Assembly (NCBI GenBank): GCA_039978895.1
Contig: JBDWAL010000036.1
Coordinates: forward strand, 191,216-255,215
Source: Aliishimia sp039978895
Lineage (GTDB): Bacteria; Pseudomonadota; Alphaproteobacteria; Rhodobacterales; Rhodobacteraceae
Direction: 5' to 3'
DNA length: 64,000 nt
Shown here: in pieces, positions 26,305 through 35,743 of the stretch
Layout: each line of letters starts with the position of its first letter
Numbering within the stretch: the stretch's first letter is position 1
Translations under genes and position numbers: made by a program
The notes under the pieces: generated by a model
Database searches by the model: none
Told to the model about the DNA's origin: nothing
Seen by the model: the letters and a program-made list of their open reading frames with translations, nothing else

Positions 26305-27423
26305 ATGCATATCGGCTGCCCAACAGAAATAAAACCACAAGAATTTCGCGTTGGGCTCACCCCCAACGCCGCACGCGAAGCCGTGGCACATGGCCATACG
26401 GTTGTGGTGCAAAGCAATGCTGGAATAGGCGCAGGATTTGCGGATGCCGACTACATTGCAGCCGGGGCGACAATTGCAGATCAGGCCAAAGACATTTTTG
26501 CTGCGGCAGATATGATCGTAAAAGTGAAAGAACCCCAATCAGGTGAGCGCAAAATGCTCCGTGAAGGTCAGTTGTTGTTCACTTACCTGCACCTTGCCCC
26601 AGATCCAGACCAAACGCGTGATCTGTTAGACAGCGGATGCACAGCGATTGCCTATGAAACCGTAACGGACGCGGCTGGCGGCTTGCCTTTGCTTGCCCCT
26701 ATGTCTGAAGTCGCTGGCCGACTGGCCCCGCAAGTTGGCGCGTGGACTTTGCAAAAAGCCAATGGCGGTCGCGGTGTCTTGATGGGCGGTGTACCGGGCG
26801 TAGGACCTGCTCAAGTGGTGGTTATTGGCGGCGGCGTTGTTGGCACACATGCGGCCCGCATTGCCGCAGGTATGGGCGCGGACGTGACTGTTCTGGACCG
26901 ATCTTTGTCCCGCATGCGGTACCTAGACGACGTTTTCGGCGGACAATTCAAGACATCCTACGCAAGTGCTGGCAACACTGCCGAACTGGTCGAACAAGCC
27001 GATATGGTGATTGGCGCAGTTCTTATCCCTGGCGCGGCGGCCCCCAAATTGGTCACACGTGCGCAATTGTCAGACATGAAACCCGGCGCGGCAATTGTCG
27101 ATGTAGCGATTGACCAAGGTGGCTGCTTTGAAACGTCCAAGGCGACAACACATGACGACCCGATCTATGATGTGGATGGGATTATGCACTATTGCGTCGC
27201 GAATATGCCCGGCGCTGTCTCTCGCACGTCGACGATCGCACTTGGGAATGCCACGATGCCGTTTATGTTGGCCTTGGCTGACAAGGGGTGGAAACAGGCC
27301 TGCGAAGACGATCCGCATTTGTTGAACGGGTTGAACGTACATGCTGGGCAACTAACTTATTACGCCGTTGGGAAGGCCCTAGGGATTGATGTGATTTCTC
27401 CGCAATTGGCGCTGAAAACCTAA
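26305..27423 (+). CDS. ald: alanine dehydrogenase
   Basis: The 372-residue enzyme interconverts L-alanine and pyruvate plus ammonia with NAD. It starts MHIGCPTEIKPQEFRVGLTP (the catalytic-domain signature). It has KVKEPQ with the substrate-binding lysine, the Rossmann motif VVIGGGVVGTHAARIAAGMGA and the second signature DVAIDQGGCFETS. The ATG at 26305 has agggaga upstream; the longer open frame upstream is not coding. It diverges from an Lrp-type regulator gene. Confidence 0.95.
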   Translation: MHIGCPTEIKPQEFRVGLTPNAAREAVAHGHTVVVQSNAGIGAGFADADYIAAGATIADQAKDIFAAADMIVKVKEPQSGERKMLREGQLLFTYLHLAPDPDQTRDLLDSGCTAIAYETVTDAAGGLPLLAPMSEVAGRLAPQVGAWTLQKANGGRGVLMGGVPGVGPAQVVVIGGGVVGTHAARIAAGMGADVTVLDRSLSRMRYLDDVFGGQFKTSYASAGNTAELVEQADMVIGAVLIPGAAAPKLVTRAQLSDMKPGAAIVDVAIDQGGCFETSKATTHDDPIYDVDGIMHYCVANMPGAVSRTSTIALGNATMPFMLALADKGWKQACEDDPHLLNGLNVHAGQLTYYAVGKALGIDVISPQLALKT

Positions 27424-27465
27424 TCGCTTCCCCCTGCGCGATGACAAGCCTTGTCACACAAAAAA

Positions 27466-27492
27466 GGCCGCCCGATCTTTCGATGGGCGGCC
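27466..27492 (-). terminator. terminator of mscL (probably bidirectional with ald)
   Basis: A perfect 8-bp stem (ggccgccc/gggcggcc) has an 11-nt loop, followed on the minus strand by tttttt. It sits between the convergent ald and mscL genes. Confidence 0.82.
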
Positions 27493-27517
27493 AAAACCAG
27501 ACTCTTAATCCAGTCTT

Positions 27518-27949
27518 TTATGATTTTGCGAGTGCATCGCGAATTTCAGTCAACAGATCAACTTCGCTTGGACCTGCTGGTGCCTCAGGCGCTGGCTCTT
27601 CTTGAGCGACGGCTTGGGCTTTAATTTTGTTGACGGTGCGCACCAACATGAACACGACAAAGGCGATGATCAAGAAGTTGATGACTGCCATGATGAATGC
27701 ACCATAGGCAAAGATCGACGCACCAGTTTCTCGGGCAGTTTCTAGGCTTGCGCCCTCGGCAACTTCACCAGCAAGAACGGCGTAGTTGTTGGTAAAGTCG
27801 ACCCCACCAGAGACCAATCCGATGATTGGATTGATCAGATCGCCGACCAAAGATGTGACGATGGCTGTGAATGCGGCACCAATGATGATCCCGACCGCCA
27901 TGTCCATCACATTGCCCTTGGCAATGAAGTCCTTGAATTCGTTTAACAT
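27518..27949 (-). CDS. mscL: large-conductance mechanosensitive channel MscL
   Basis: The 143-residue channel opens under membrane tension to release solutes during osmotic downshock. The start MLNEFKDFIAKGNVMDMAVGIIIGAAFTAIV is the conserved N-terminal helix plus TM1 gate. TM2 follows (FIMAVINFLIIAFVVFMLVRTVNK), then a cytoplasmic helix ending LLTEIRDALAKS. The start at 27949 was chosen because the 20 extra upstream residues are not part of the family. Confidence 0.96.
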   Translation of the reverse strand: MLNEFKDFIAKGNVMDMAVGIIIGAAFTAIVTSLVGDLINPIIGLVSGGVDFTNNYAVLAGEVAEGASLETARETGASIFAYGAFIMAVINFLIIAFVVFMLVRTVNKIKAQAVAQEEPAPEAPAGPSEVDLLTEIRDALAKS

Positions 27950-28097
27950 ATTTACTTTCCCTCTTACTGTTAGGACGACGTTTTGCTCTTTTTGTTCGTC
28001 GTTCAACATTTGTTAACACATCCACGCACATCGAAAAGACTGTTTTTGCGGGGAAAAAAGCGTATTTCTTGCCCTAATCACAGCAAAAGGAGCCATC

Positions 28098-28796
28098 ATG
28101 GCTGATCTGTCCGCCTTCCCGATTGCACAAAAATGGCCTGCGAAAGACCCTAGCGTAATTCAGCTATATTCTTTCCCAACCCCCAATGGCGTCAAAGCTT
28201 CGATCATGCTGGAGGAAACCAGCCTCGCCTATGAAGCACATACCGTGACGCTGTCAGACGTTGACGTCAAAAGTCCAGAATTCCTGTCGTTGAACCCCAA
28301 CAACAAAATCCCTGCCATCATAGACCCCAATGGACCAGACGGCGTCCCAATGGGACTGTTCGAGAGCGGCGCCATTTTGGTCTATTTGGCCGAGAAGTCG
28401 GGGCAATTCTTCGGCGAAACCGCAACGCAACGCGCCCAAGTTCTACAATGGGTCATGTTCCAAATGGGTGGCTTAGGCCCGATGCTTGGACAATTAGGGT
28501 TCTTTTCGAAATTTGCCGGAAGCCAATGGGAAGATAAACGCCCACAGCAACGCTATATGGACGAAGCCAAACGTCTATTGGCCGTGTTGGACAAAGAACT
28601 CGCTGACAAAGATTGGATCGCAGGCAGCTATTCCATTGCCGACATGGCCATCGCGCCTTGGTTGCGGGCCCTTGATTACTACGGCGTAAAGGACATCTTG
28701 GGTTGGGAAGCCAACAAGAACTTAGTGGCGTATCTTGATCGTTTCCTAGAACGCCCAGCAGTTCAAAAAGGCCTTGTGACGCCGCCGCGCGAATAA
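28098..28796 (+). CDS. glutathione S-transferase, Ure2p/YghU-like
   Basis: The 232-residue protein has a thioredoxin-fold N-domain (IQLYSFPTPNGVKASIMLEE, then NPNNKIPAIID with the cis-Pro and FESGAILVYLAEKSG with Glu/Ser glutathione contacts) and an all-helical C-domain. The TPNG pattern replaces the Ser/Tyr of classical GSTs, as in YghU/YfcG-type disulfide-bond reductases. An aaaggagcc ribosome site precedes the ATG. It is convergent with ytoQ. Confidence 0.9.
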   Translation: MADLSAFPIAQKWPAKDPSVIQLYSFPTPNGVKASIMLEETSLAYEAHTVTLSDVDVKSPEFLSLNPNNKIPAIIDPNGPDGVPMGLFESGAILVYLAEKSGQFFGETATQRAQVLQWVMFQMGGLGPMLGQLGFFSKFAGSQWEDKRPQQRYMDEAKRLLAVLDKELADKDWIAGSYSIADMAIAPWLRALDYYGVKDILGWEANKNLVAYLDRFLERPAVQKGLVTPPRE

Positions 28797-28811
28797 TCAA
28801 TCAAGGGGGGT

Positions 28812-28832
28812 GGGTGCACCACAGGTGCACCC
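28812..28832. repeat. perfect 9-bp palindrome between gst and ytoQ
   Basis: Arms gggtgcacc/ggtgcaccc have a 3-nt loop, flanked by gggg and ctacgg. There is no T-run. It may serve as a shared terminator or be a REP-like repeat (compare 26262-26280). Confidence 0.6.
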
Positions 28833-28851
28833 TACGGAGGTATCGCTGAAA

Positions 28852-29301
28852 TTAGGCCGGAAGGCTGCCTGTCAAAACATAACGCAGAATTTGTGCAACT
28901 TCTTCAGGATTGCGCGCCATTGCAAGCGCCGCCGCGTCAACTTCTTTTAGGGCGTGATCATGCTCTGGTTGCTGCAAGATGATCAGGCTCTTTCCAAGGG
29001 CCGCCGCATACCCCGCATCAAATGCGGCATTCCACTGCTTGTACTTTTCACCGAACCGAACGACTACCACATCCGCGCCTTCGATCCCTTTGCGGGTCCG
29101 GATTGCGTTGACCATGGCGCCCTTGTGATCATGCCAATATTTGTCTGGCTCAGCCCCAAGAATGTTCACGCCGCAATCATCGCTCGCGGCATGGTCTGTG
29201 ACAGGCCCGTCGAATTGAACATCAAGTCCCGCGCAAGCTTGTGTAATCTGATCGCGCCAGTCTGTGTGGATTTCACCCGAAAGATAAACTGAAAGAGCCA
29301 T
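28852..29301 (-). CDS. YtoQ family protein
   Basis: The 149-residue protein starts MALSVYLSGEIHTDWRDQI and includes DFGPVTDHAASDDCG-like and VVVVRFGEKYKQWNAAFDAGYA segments, characteristic of YtoQ. The fold is related to nucleoside 2-deoxyribosyltransferases, since YLSGEIH, GADVVVVRFG and AFDAGYAAALGKSLI match the order of that superfamily's motifs. No function is established. It is 65 bp downstream of the pheT stop, read on the same strand. Confidence 0.85.
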   Translation of the reverse strand: MALSVYLSGEIHTDWRDQITQACAGLDVQFDGPVTDHAASDDCGVNILGAEPDKYWHDHKGAMVNAIRTRKGIEGADVVVVRFGEKYKQWNAAFDAGYAAALGKSLIILQQPEHDHALKEVDAAALAMARNPEEVAQILRYVLTGSLPA

Positions 29302-29366
29302 GGGAAACGTCCTTTGTTGAAGTGCCTATTTTGAACGGCGAAAGGGGCCACCACTGGCCCGCTTAC

Positions 29367-31763
29367 TTATCCTCGTAACGCACCGCCTGTCGCTTTGCTA
29401 ACTTTGGCGATCACTTTCTCGCTGACGGCTTCGATATCTTTATCCGTCAAGGTCGCGTCAGATGGCTCTAGTCGGATTGTGATTGCCAGAGATTTTTTGC
29501 CCTCCCCAACACTGCCACCGATGAATTCATCAAAGACCCGAACCCCTTTGATCAAAGCTTTGTCCGCGCCAGCGGCAGCGTTGACCAAATCAAGGGACGC
29601 AACATCTGCGTCCACGACAAATGCAAAGTCACGCTCTACGGCCTGTAGATCGCTCACTTTCATCGCCCCACGCGACGCGCCTGATTTACGTGGCATAGGA
29701 ATTTCGCCCGGCCAAAGGGTGAAGGCCATCGCTGGGCCTTTGATATCCATCGCATCCAGTACTTTGGGATGCAGTTCGCCAAACACGCCCAACACTTTCT
29801 TTGGACCAAGGCAAATCATCCCATGACGCCCAGGGTGCCACCATTCCCGTGCACCGCGCATAATTTGTACTTTCGCGGGTGCGCCCATGGCTGCCAACAC
29901 GGCTTCCGCGTCGGCTTTGACGTCAAACACATCAACCAATCGCGACGCGCCATGCACATCTTTGGGGCCTGTGCGCCCGATCAATAGACCGCTGACCAGA
30001 TCGTGCTGTTCGTTGGGTTCACCGCCGTGAAAGGCAGGTCCAACTTCAAACAAGGCCATGTCCATGAAACCACGGGCTTGATTGCGGGCGGCAGCTTGCA
30101 GCAAGCCCGGCAAAAGCGCGGGACGCATATGGCTCATATCGCTGGAGATCGGGTTCTCTAGCTTCGTGATATCTTCGCCGCCGCCAAATAGCGCCGCAGA
30201 GGCTTGATCAATGAAGCTATACGTGACGCATTCGTTGTACCCAAGGGCCGCCGTCGTACGGCGCGCAGATTGCGTGCGACGTTGCATGGGCGTCATGACA
30301 GGCTGTGGCAAACCGGGCGTCAAACGCGGCAAAGGCTTGCCTTGCAGCTTCGTCAACGATGCGATGCGCGCGACTTCTTCAACCAGATCCGCCTCGCCCA
30401 TCACATCGGGGCGCCAGCTTGGAACATGCGCCATGTCACCCTCAAGACGGAAACCCAGTGCTGTCAGCGTTTGACGTTGCTCGGATTCGCTGATGTCCAT
30501 GCCGACCAAAGATCGCACGCGTGCAGGTTCAAGCTTGTATGCCCGCGCAGTGTCGGGGATTTTGCCCGCTTGTACCATCTCGGACACTTCGCCGCCCGCG
30601 TGATCGACGATCATCCGCACAGCGTGCTCTAGTCCTTCGGGTGTGAATGATGGGTCCACTCCGCGTTCAAAACGATACCGCGCATCCGAGTTGATTTTCA
30701 ATGCGCGACCAGTATAGGCGATTTGAATTGGATCCCAATACGCGGATTCCACGAACACGTTCACCGTGTCATCGGTGCAGCCGGTGATTTCGCCCCCCAT
30801 GATACCTGCAATAGATTCCGGACCGTTGTCGTCCGAAATCACCATTTGGTCGGCCTTCAGCGTGTAGGATTTCCCGTCAAGCGCAAGGATTTCCTCCCCG
30901 CCAACCGCCCGGTGAACACGCAGATCGCCTTCGACCTTGTCGATGTCAAATACGTGCAATGGCCGGTTCATGTCATAGGTAAAGAAGTTCGTCACATCTA
31001 CGAGGAAATTGATTGGGCGCAAACCGATAGCATGCAACAAATCTTGCAACCATTCCGGGCTTGGACCGTTTTTAACGCCACGGATCACACGTCCGCAGAA
31101 CAGCGGGTTCCCATCAAGCGTGTTTTCGTCAATCGTGACGTTCAGATCCGCTTTAAAGGCGGCCGGAACCATGTCCATTTTGCGCGGCTTCATTTTGCCA
31201 AGCCCGCGGGCTGCCAAATCGCGCGCAACACCGCGCACACCAAGTGCATCAGGGCGGTTTGGCGTAATTGCGATCTCGATCACGGGATCGATCTTGGAGG
31301 GGTCATTTGCGGCCAGCCAGTCAACGAAGCGGTCGCCCACGTCGCCGGAGGGCAGCTCAATGATGCCGTCATGCTCATCAGACAGTTCCAACTCGCGCTC
31401 AGAGGCCATCATGCCAAAGCTTTCGATGCCCCGGATTTTGCCCACGCCGATGGTTGTATCGATGCCCGGAACATAGACGCCGGGCTTGGCGATCACGACA
31501 GTGATCCCTTCCCGCGCATTGGGTGCGCCGCAGATAATTTGCTGTGTGCCTTCATCAGTGGCGACCTGACAGACGCGCAAACGATCCGCGTCGGGGTGCT
31601 TTTCAGCCGAAACCACTTTGCCGATGGTAAACGCTGCCAGCCGCGCGCCGCGATCTTCGATGCCTTCGACCTCAAGCCCCAGATCCGTCAGGGCTTCGGA
31701 TATTTCGTCGAGTGTGGCGTCGGTCTCAATATGGGATTTGAGCCAAGACAGAGTGAATTTCAT
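29367..31763 (-). CDS. pheT: phenylalanine--tRNA ligase beta subunit
   Basis: The 798-residue subunit includes the N-terminal tRNA-binding OB domain (about 40-150, HPDADRLRVCQVATDEG), B3/B4 editing domain, B5 domain, the catalytic-like core and C-terminal ferredoxin-like anticodon-binding domain (about 705-798, LQAVERDFAFVVDADV). Phe-tRNA synthetase is an alpha2-beta2 enzyme, so it needs pheS, which lies 1.6 kb upstream on the same strand with two unrelated genes between. The length is normal. Confidence 0.96.
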   Translation of the reverse strand: MKFTLSWLKSHIETDATLDEISEALTDLGLEVEGIEDRGARLAAFTIGKVVSAEKHPDADRLRVCQVATDEGTQQIICGAPNAREGITVVIAKPGVYVPGIDTTIGVGKIRGIESFGMMASERELELSDEHDGIIELPSGDVGDRFVDWLAANDPSKIDPVIEIAITPNRPDALGVRGVARDLAARGLGKMKPRKMDMVPAAFKADLNVTIDENTLDGNPLFCGRVIRGVKNGPSPEWLQDLLHAIGLRPINFLVDVTNFFTYDMNRPLHVFDIDKVEGDLRVHRAVGGEEILALDGKSYTLKADQMVISDDNGPESIAGIMGGEITGCTDDTVNVFVESAYWDPIQIAYTGRALKINSDARYRFERGVDPSFTPEGLEHAVRMIVDHAGGEVSEMVQAGKIPDTARAYKLEPARVRSLVGMDISESEQRQTLTALGFRLEGDMAHVPSWRPDVMGEADLVEEVARIASLTKLQGKPLPRLTPGLPQPVMTPMQRRTQSARRTTAALGYNECVTYSFIDQASAALFGGGEDITKLENPISSDMSHMRPALLPGLLQAAARNQARGFMDMALFEVGPAFHGGEPNEQHDLVSGLLIGRTGPKDVHGASRLVDVFDVKADAEAVLAAMGAPAKVQIMRGAREWWHPGRHGMICLGPKKVLGVFGELHPKVLDAMDIKGPAMAFTLWPGEIPMPRKSGASRGAMKVSDLQAVERDFAFVVDADVASLDLVNAAAGADKALIKGVRVFDEFIGGSVGEGKKSLAITIRLEPSDATLTDKDIEAVSEKVIAKVSKATGGALRG

Positions 31764-31886
31764 CAGGAGCCTCTAACAGGTCGGATATGCTGACGTTTGC
31801 AATGGCAAAGAATAGCCTTGGGTGCAAGGTTATCGCATGTCCATTTCTGCCTGCGCGCGGGTAAAGCCGCTCTCTGCGTTGCTGAT

Positions 31887-32690
31887 TTAGGGGTAGCTCG
31901 GCTCTAATCCCAACAATTCATCCAATTGCCGTGCAATCCAGCCATGTGGAATAAAGTGCCCACCCGGATGCACATCCAACGTCACATGACCATCTGCACA
32001 GTTGTCCCACACGGTTCGATTAAAGGTCAGGAAGTCGACAGCGTTCCAAGGGCCGATATTGGTCCCTTCATCACACCCCATGGCTTCGCGCCACAGGTGC
32101 ACCGGATAGGTTTCGTCCAGCCCCGGTCCAAAGGGAAAATCCATCACGTTATCGTTCAACCCATGCACATGGCGGACTTGCGCTGGTGCTGTGAGGCAAG
32201 TTTCGTTCTGTTCGATGCTTCCCGACACCGCCAGCAGTGCTGTGACATCTGCCCCGTCTTCGCATACAAACCGCCACGCCATTGCGCTGCCCCACGAATA
32301 TCCAGAAACATAGACTTGTTCATCGTTGATCGGGTAACGCGCTTTGACATCTTCCAAAACCGCGCGGGCAAAGGCGACATCGCCTGTATCTGGCCGCCAG
32401 AAGTCCCAACTGCGGCCCAAGCCATTTGGCGCCACCAAAAGCACACCACGTCGCCGCGTCGCACCAGAGATACGCTGATGTTTGACAATCAGGGTGCCTT
32501 GCCGCGCCCACCCATGAAAATGCAGCATAACAGGCAGCGGGCTGACACCATCCCACCCGTCAGGTTCCTTCACGTGATAGGATCGATCACCCACCTCGCA
32601 GGGGACGGCCTCCACACAACTGGATTTCCAAGGCCCCATCGCATGAACGGGAGCCGCGAACAGCATAAAAACGGCGAACATATATTTCAT
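31887..32690 (-). CDS. secreted alpha/beta hydrolase, LpqC / PHB depolymerase-like esterase
   Basis: This 267-residue protein has a short signal peptide (FAVFMLFAAPVHA). The esterase fold is shown by HFHGW (58-62, oxyanion region), the nucleophile elbow GYSWG (Ser132) and a C-terminal GGHFIPHGW providing the catalytic His. LpqC-like members act on polyhydroxybutyrate oligomers or feruloyl/acetyl esters. The substrate here is open. It sits between pheS and pheT on the same strand, an unusual place. Confidence 0.82.
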   Translation of the reverse strand: MKYMFAVFMLFAAPVHAMGPWKSSCVEAVPCEVGDRSYHVKEPDGWDGVSPLPVMLHFHGWARQGTLIVKHQRISGATRRRGVLLVAPNGLGRSWDFWRPDTGDVAFARAVLEDVKARYPINDEQVYVSGYSWGSAMAWRFVCEDGADVTALLAVSGSIEQNETCLTAPAQVRHVHGLNDNVMDFPFGPGLDETYPVHLWREAMGCDEGTNIGPWNAVDFLTFNRTVWDNCADGHVTLDVHPGGHFIPHGWIARQLDELLGLEPSYP

Positions 32691-32749
32691 CTGCCCGAGA
32701 TAAACGGATGCATACCAAGTGTCACATCAACGCCGCGTGAATATGTGGC

Positions 32750-33277
32750 TTAAGATGCCGCAGCGGTATTTTTACCCGAAGACTTCGTAATGTAGAGCAT
32801 TTCCAAAAGTTCGTCTTTACCATCGATAACCTCATGGGCCCCAAATTCGACCCGCGCGGCATTCACCGCATTCAGGAGGGCTTCGTTCACCTCTGTTTCT
32901 AGTTGTAATTTGCGCTGTTCATTTGGTGTGTCCACCCCGTTGCGGGTGTCGTCAAGCCAATTCGAATAGGCGACTAACTTCTTGAAAAACTCTACCATCT
33001 TCTTCAAGGTCTCAGGCCGCGCACGCAAGTACAACTCGTTGAGTTGCGCCTTAACTGACAATATGTCCGCTACTTTTTCTTCGTCGGATGCCTGATGGTG
33101 ATGGTTCAACAAACGCTCTGAGTAGACCATGAATTTGCGCATGACATCGCGCTTTTCATCCAGACGTGCCTGAGCCACTTGATTTCGTTGGATGAACACG
33201 TCGGCCATCGACTTGCCGATATACGTGAAGACCGCCAAAATAGCGGGCCAAAAAATAGTGTCTATGAAAACATCCAT
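32750..33277 (-). CDS. one-TM protein with helical cytoplasmic domain, function unknown
   Basis: The 175-residue protein starts MDVFIDTIFWPAILAVFTYI, a membrane anchor, and continues into a charged, helix-rich region (QARLDEKRDVMRKFMVYSERLL, then ETLKKMVEFFKKLVAY). No recognisable domain. The ATG at 33277 is preferred; an in-frame ATG lies 6 codons upstream. It is positioned between pheS and the esterase gene on the same strand. Similar one-helix proteins are often poorly conserved, which fits a recent insertion. Confidence 0.6.
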   Translation of the reverse strand: MDVFIDTIFWPAILAVFTYIGKSMADVFIQRNQVAQARLDEKRDVMRKFMVYSERLLNHHHQASDEEKVADILSVKAQLNELYLRARPETLKKMVEFFKKLVAYSNWLDDTRNGVDTPNEQRKLQLETEVNEALLNAVNAARVEFGAHEVIDGKDELLEMLYITKSSGKNTAAAS

Positions 33278-33335
33278 GGTAATCTCCCCAATCAAATAAG
33301 GGGGAGATTACGCCAAAATCATCAATCTAGGAAGT

Positions 33336-34412
33336 TTATGCGCTCAAACCACGGTGCAGCGTTGGGACATCCAGCGCAGAGAACCCGTAATGGCGCAACC
33401 AACGCAAGTCAGAATCAAAGAACGCACGCAGATCAGGAACGCCGTATTTCAGCATGGCGATGCGGTCGATCCCCATCCCAAAGGCAAAACCTTGCCACTC
33501 AGCGGGATCAATACCGCCAGCTTGCAGGACTTTCGGGTGCACCATTCCAGAACCGAGGATTTCGAGCCAATCATCGCCCTCGCCCACTTTCAAAGTCCCG
33601 CCCTCCCAAGAACACCGGATGTCGACCTCTGCGGAGGGCTCTGTGAACGGGAAGTGCGACGCGCGGAAGCGCAGCTCAACGCCGCCATCCACTTCGAAGA
33701 AAGATTTGACAAATTCCTCAAGCACCCATTTCAAATGCGCCATGGACAGGTCTTTGTCGATGGCGAGCCCTTCGACTTGGTGGAACATGGGTGTGTGGGT
33801 TTGGTCGTAATCCGCGCGGTACACGCCACCCGGACAAATGATGCGCATCGGCGCGCCCATTTTCTCCATGGAGCGGATTTGCACCGGGGATGTGTGCGTG
33901 CGCAACACGTGCGGCGGACGATTGTCGCCCTCTGCACGGTGCATATAGAAGGTGTCCATCTCGGCGCGCGCCGGGTGGTGGCCCGGAATGTTCAGCGCGT
34001 CGAAGTTGTACCAATCGGTGTCAATGCGCGGGCCTTCAGCGACTGAAAAGCCGAGTTCTGCAAAGATCGCCGTGACCTCTTCTGAGACTTGGGAAATCGG
34101 ATGTAAGCTGCCTTGTCCACGCGACCGTGACGGCAATGTCACGTCCAACCATTCGCTGCGCAGCCGCTCGTCTAGGGCTGCATCGGCCAACCCGGCTTTT
34201 TTGGCAATCAACGCGGAATTGATCTCATCCTTGAGTGCGTTCAAAGCGGGGCCAGCTGTTTGACGTTCTTCCGGCGTCATCTTGCCCAACTCACGCATCT
34301 TCAGGCTTATCTCGCCTTTTTTGCCAACCGCCTGCACACGCAGGTCTTCGAGTGCGGCTTCATCGCCCGCATCAGAAATCAGTCCTAGATATTTCGCTTT
34401 GAGATCGTCCAT
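33336..34412 (-). CDS. pheS: phenylalanine--tRNA ligase alpha subunit
   Basis: The 358-residue catalytic subunit has an N-terminal coiled-coil tRNA-binding arm (about 1-90) and the class II core: HPISQVSEEVTAIFAELGFSVAEGP, motif 2 around VYRADYDQTHTPMFHQVEGL, and motif 3 GFAFGMGIDRIAMLKYGVPDLR. The start at 34412 lies after an aggaaaagaggg stretch and gives the usual length. The frame extends 45 codons further upstream without homology. Confidence 0.96.
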   Translation of the reverse strand: MDDLKAKYLGLISDAGDEAALEDLRVQAVGKKGEISLKMRELGKMTPEERQTAGPALNALKDEINSALIAKKAGLADAALDERLRSEWLDVTLPSRSRGQGSLHPISQVSEEVTAIFAELGFSVAEGPRIDTDWYNFDALNIPGHHPARAEMDTFYMHRAEGDNRPPHVLRTHTSPVQIRSMEKMGAPMRIICPGGVYRADYDQTHTPMFHQVEGLAIDKDLSMAHLKWVLEEFVKSFFEVDGGVELRFRASHFPFTEPSAEVDIRCSWEGGTLKVGEGDDWLEILGSGMVHPKVLQAGGIDPAEWQGFAFGMGIDRIAMLKYGVPDLRAFFDSDLRWLRHYGFSALDVPTLHRGLSA

Positions 34413-34612
34413 CGCGTGGCCCTCTTTTCCTGCCGAGCGGGTTATCACAGTCGTACGGCAATGCAAGCGGTCCGTCATGTGTGGCGATCTGTGTCGCGCA
34501 GTCGGATGCCGCAATTCGACAAGGCCAAGGGCTTTACGCACACCCAAACAGCAGTCGCCCCTATCAACGGCTGTGGTGCTGACAGCTTGAAAGGAATGCC
34601 CTAAAATACAAG

Positions 34613-35734
34613 ATGATGCAGCACCAACGATATCACGGCCTTGATGCCTTACGCGCGTTCGCGATGTTGCTTGGCTTGGTTCTGCATGCCAGCCAAGTCT
34701 ATATGCGTCCGGATTTCCTTAACCTGTTCGCGCCGTGGGTAACGACGCCAGCGCCTGCCGCCACGGCCCTCACTGATATGACGGCGATATGGATTCACTT
34801 GTGGCGCATGCCCGCCTTTTTCCTGCTCGCTGGGTTCTTTGCCCAAATGATGCTGGAGCGGCGCGGCACATGGGCGTTCTTGAAGGACCGTTTCGTTCGG
34901 ATTTTTCTGGTGTTGATCCTTGCAGATGCCGCTTATGCCGCGTGGCGTGGGTATCCGTTTGGCACGTTGGCGCATCTGTGGTTCCTGTGGATTTTGACTG
35001 TTTTATGCATAGTCGCGCCGTTCACTGCGCGGATTGCCCGACCTTGGCTATTTGAACGCCTGTGGCGGATTTTATTGATCATCCCACCGATGGCCTTGCT
35101 GGGATTGTGGAACCGAAACAATGTTTGGCAGGACGTTCCAAACACATTCTGGGACCCGCAGTTTTCTGCATTTGCAATGTACGGGGCGTATTTCATACTT
35201 GGGCAAACGTTGTGGGCCGGACGTGCGGTTTTGGGCTGGTTTGCTCGATTTGAGGTGTTTGTCCCGCTGATCGTCGTTGGCTTTGCCGCGCACGGGTTGT
35301 TGGGGGCGTATTACTTTGCACCCATGCCTGAAATCGTGCGCCAAACTGGGATCACCGTCACATCGCTGAGCTTGGTGTTCGGGCTTGTCGGCCTAGCAGA
35401 GCGCATGATCCAACGGCCTTATCGCGCTGTGACGCTCGGCATCGAAATGGCGTATTTCATCTACATCATACACCTGTACATCGTGTATGAATTGTCGGCT
35501 TGGGCGGTGCAGGCAGGATGGCCCCAGAGCGTCGCAATCGTCGTCGTGAGTTGCGCAGGGCTTGGCATCAGCGCCGTCCTCTACCTTTTATTGGCACGAT
35601 ACACGCCGCTAAATTGGCTTCTCGCGGGTTACAAAAACAGTTGGTTCAAATGGCCTTTTGGCCCAAATGGACACCGCTCAAAGGCCCAAGACAACAAAGC
35701 TCATGGTTCCTCAAAATGCACGTCTGACGCCTAG
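34613..35734 (+). CDS. membrane acyltransferase (Acyltransferase_3, OpgC-like)
   Basis: The 373-residue protein has about ten hydrophobic segments. It starts with the acyltransferase-3 signature GLDALRAFAMLLGLVLHASQ, including Arg14 and the putative catalytic His25, followed by IWIHLWRMPAFFLLAGFFAQ. Members O-acetylate or succinylate cell-surface glycans; OpgC succinylates osmoregulated periplasmic glucans. The substrate is unknown here. It diverges from pheS and is convergent with the sterol desaturase-like gene, so it is a transcriptional island inside the rplT-pheS interval. Confidence 0.87.
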   Translation: MMQHQRYHGLDALRAFAMLLGLVLHASQVYMRPDFLNLFAPWVTTPAPAATALTDMTAIWIHLWRMPAFFLLAGFFAQMMLERRGTWAFLKDRFVRIFLVLILADAAYAAWRGYPFGTLAHLWFLWILTVLCIVAPFTARIARPWLFERLWRILLIIPPMALLGLWNRNNVWQDVPNTFWDPQFSAFAMYGAYFILGQTLWAGRAVLGWFARFEVFVPLIVVGFAAHGLLGAYYFAPMPEIVRQTGITVTSLSLVFGLVGLAERMIQRPYRAVTLGIEMAYFIYIIHLYIVYELSAWAVQAGWPQSVAIVVVSCAGLGISAVLYLLLARYTPLNWLLAGYKNSWFKWPFGPNGHRSKAQDNKAHGSSKCTSDA

Positions 35735-35743
35735 GAATGTCGC

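Noticed and set aside
30723..31793. 356-codon plus-strand ORF inside pheT
   Set aside because: Entirely antisense to pheT, which is a full-length conserved gene; the long frame is a codon-usage shadow.
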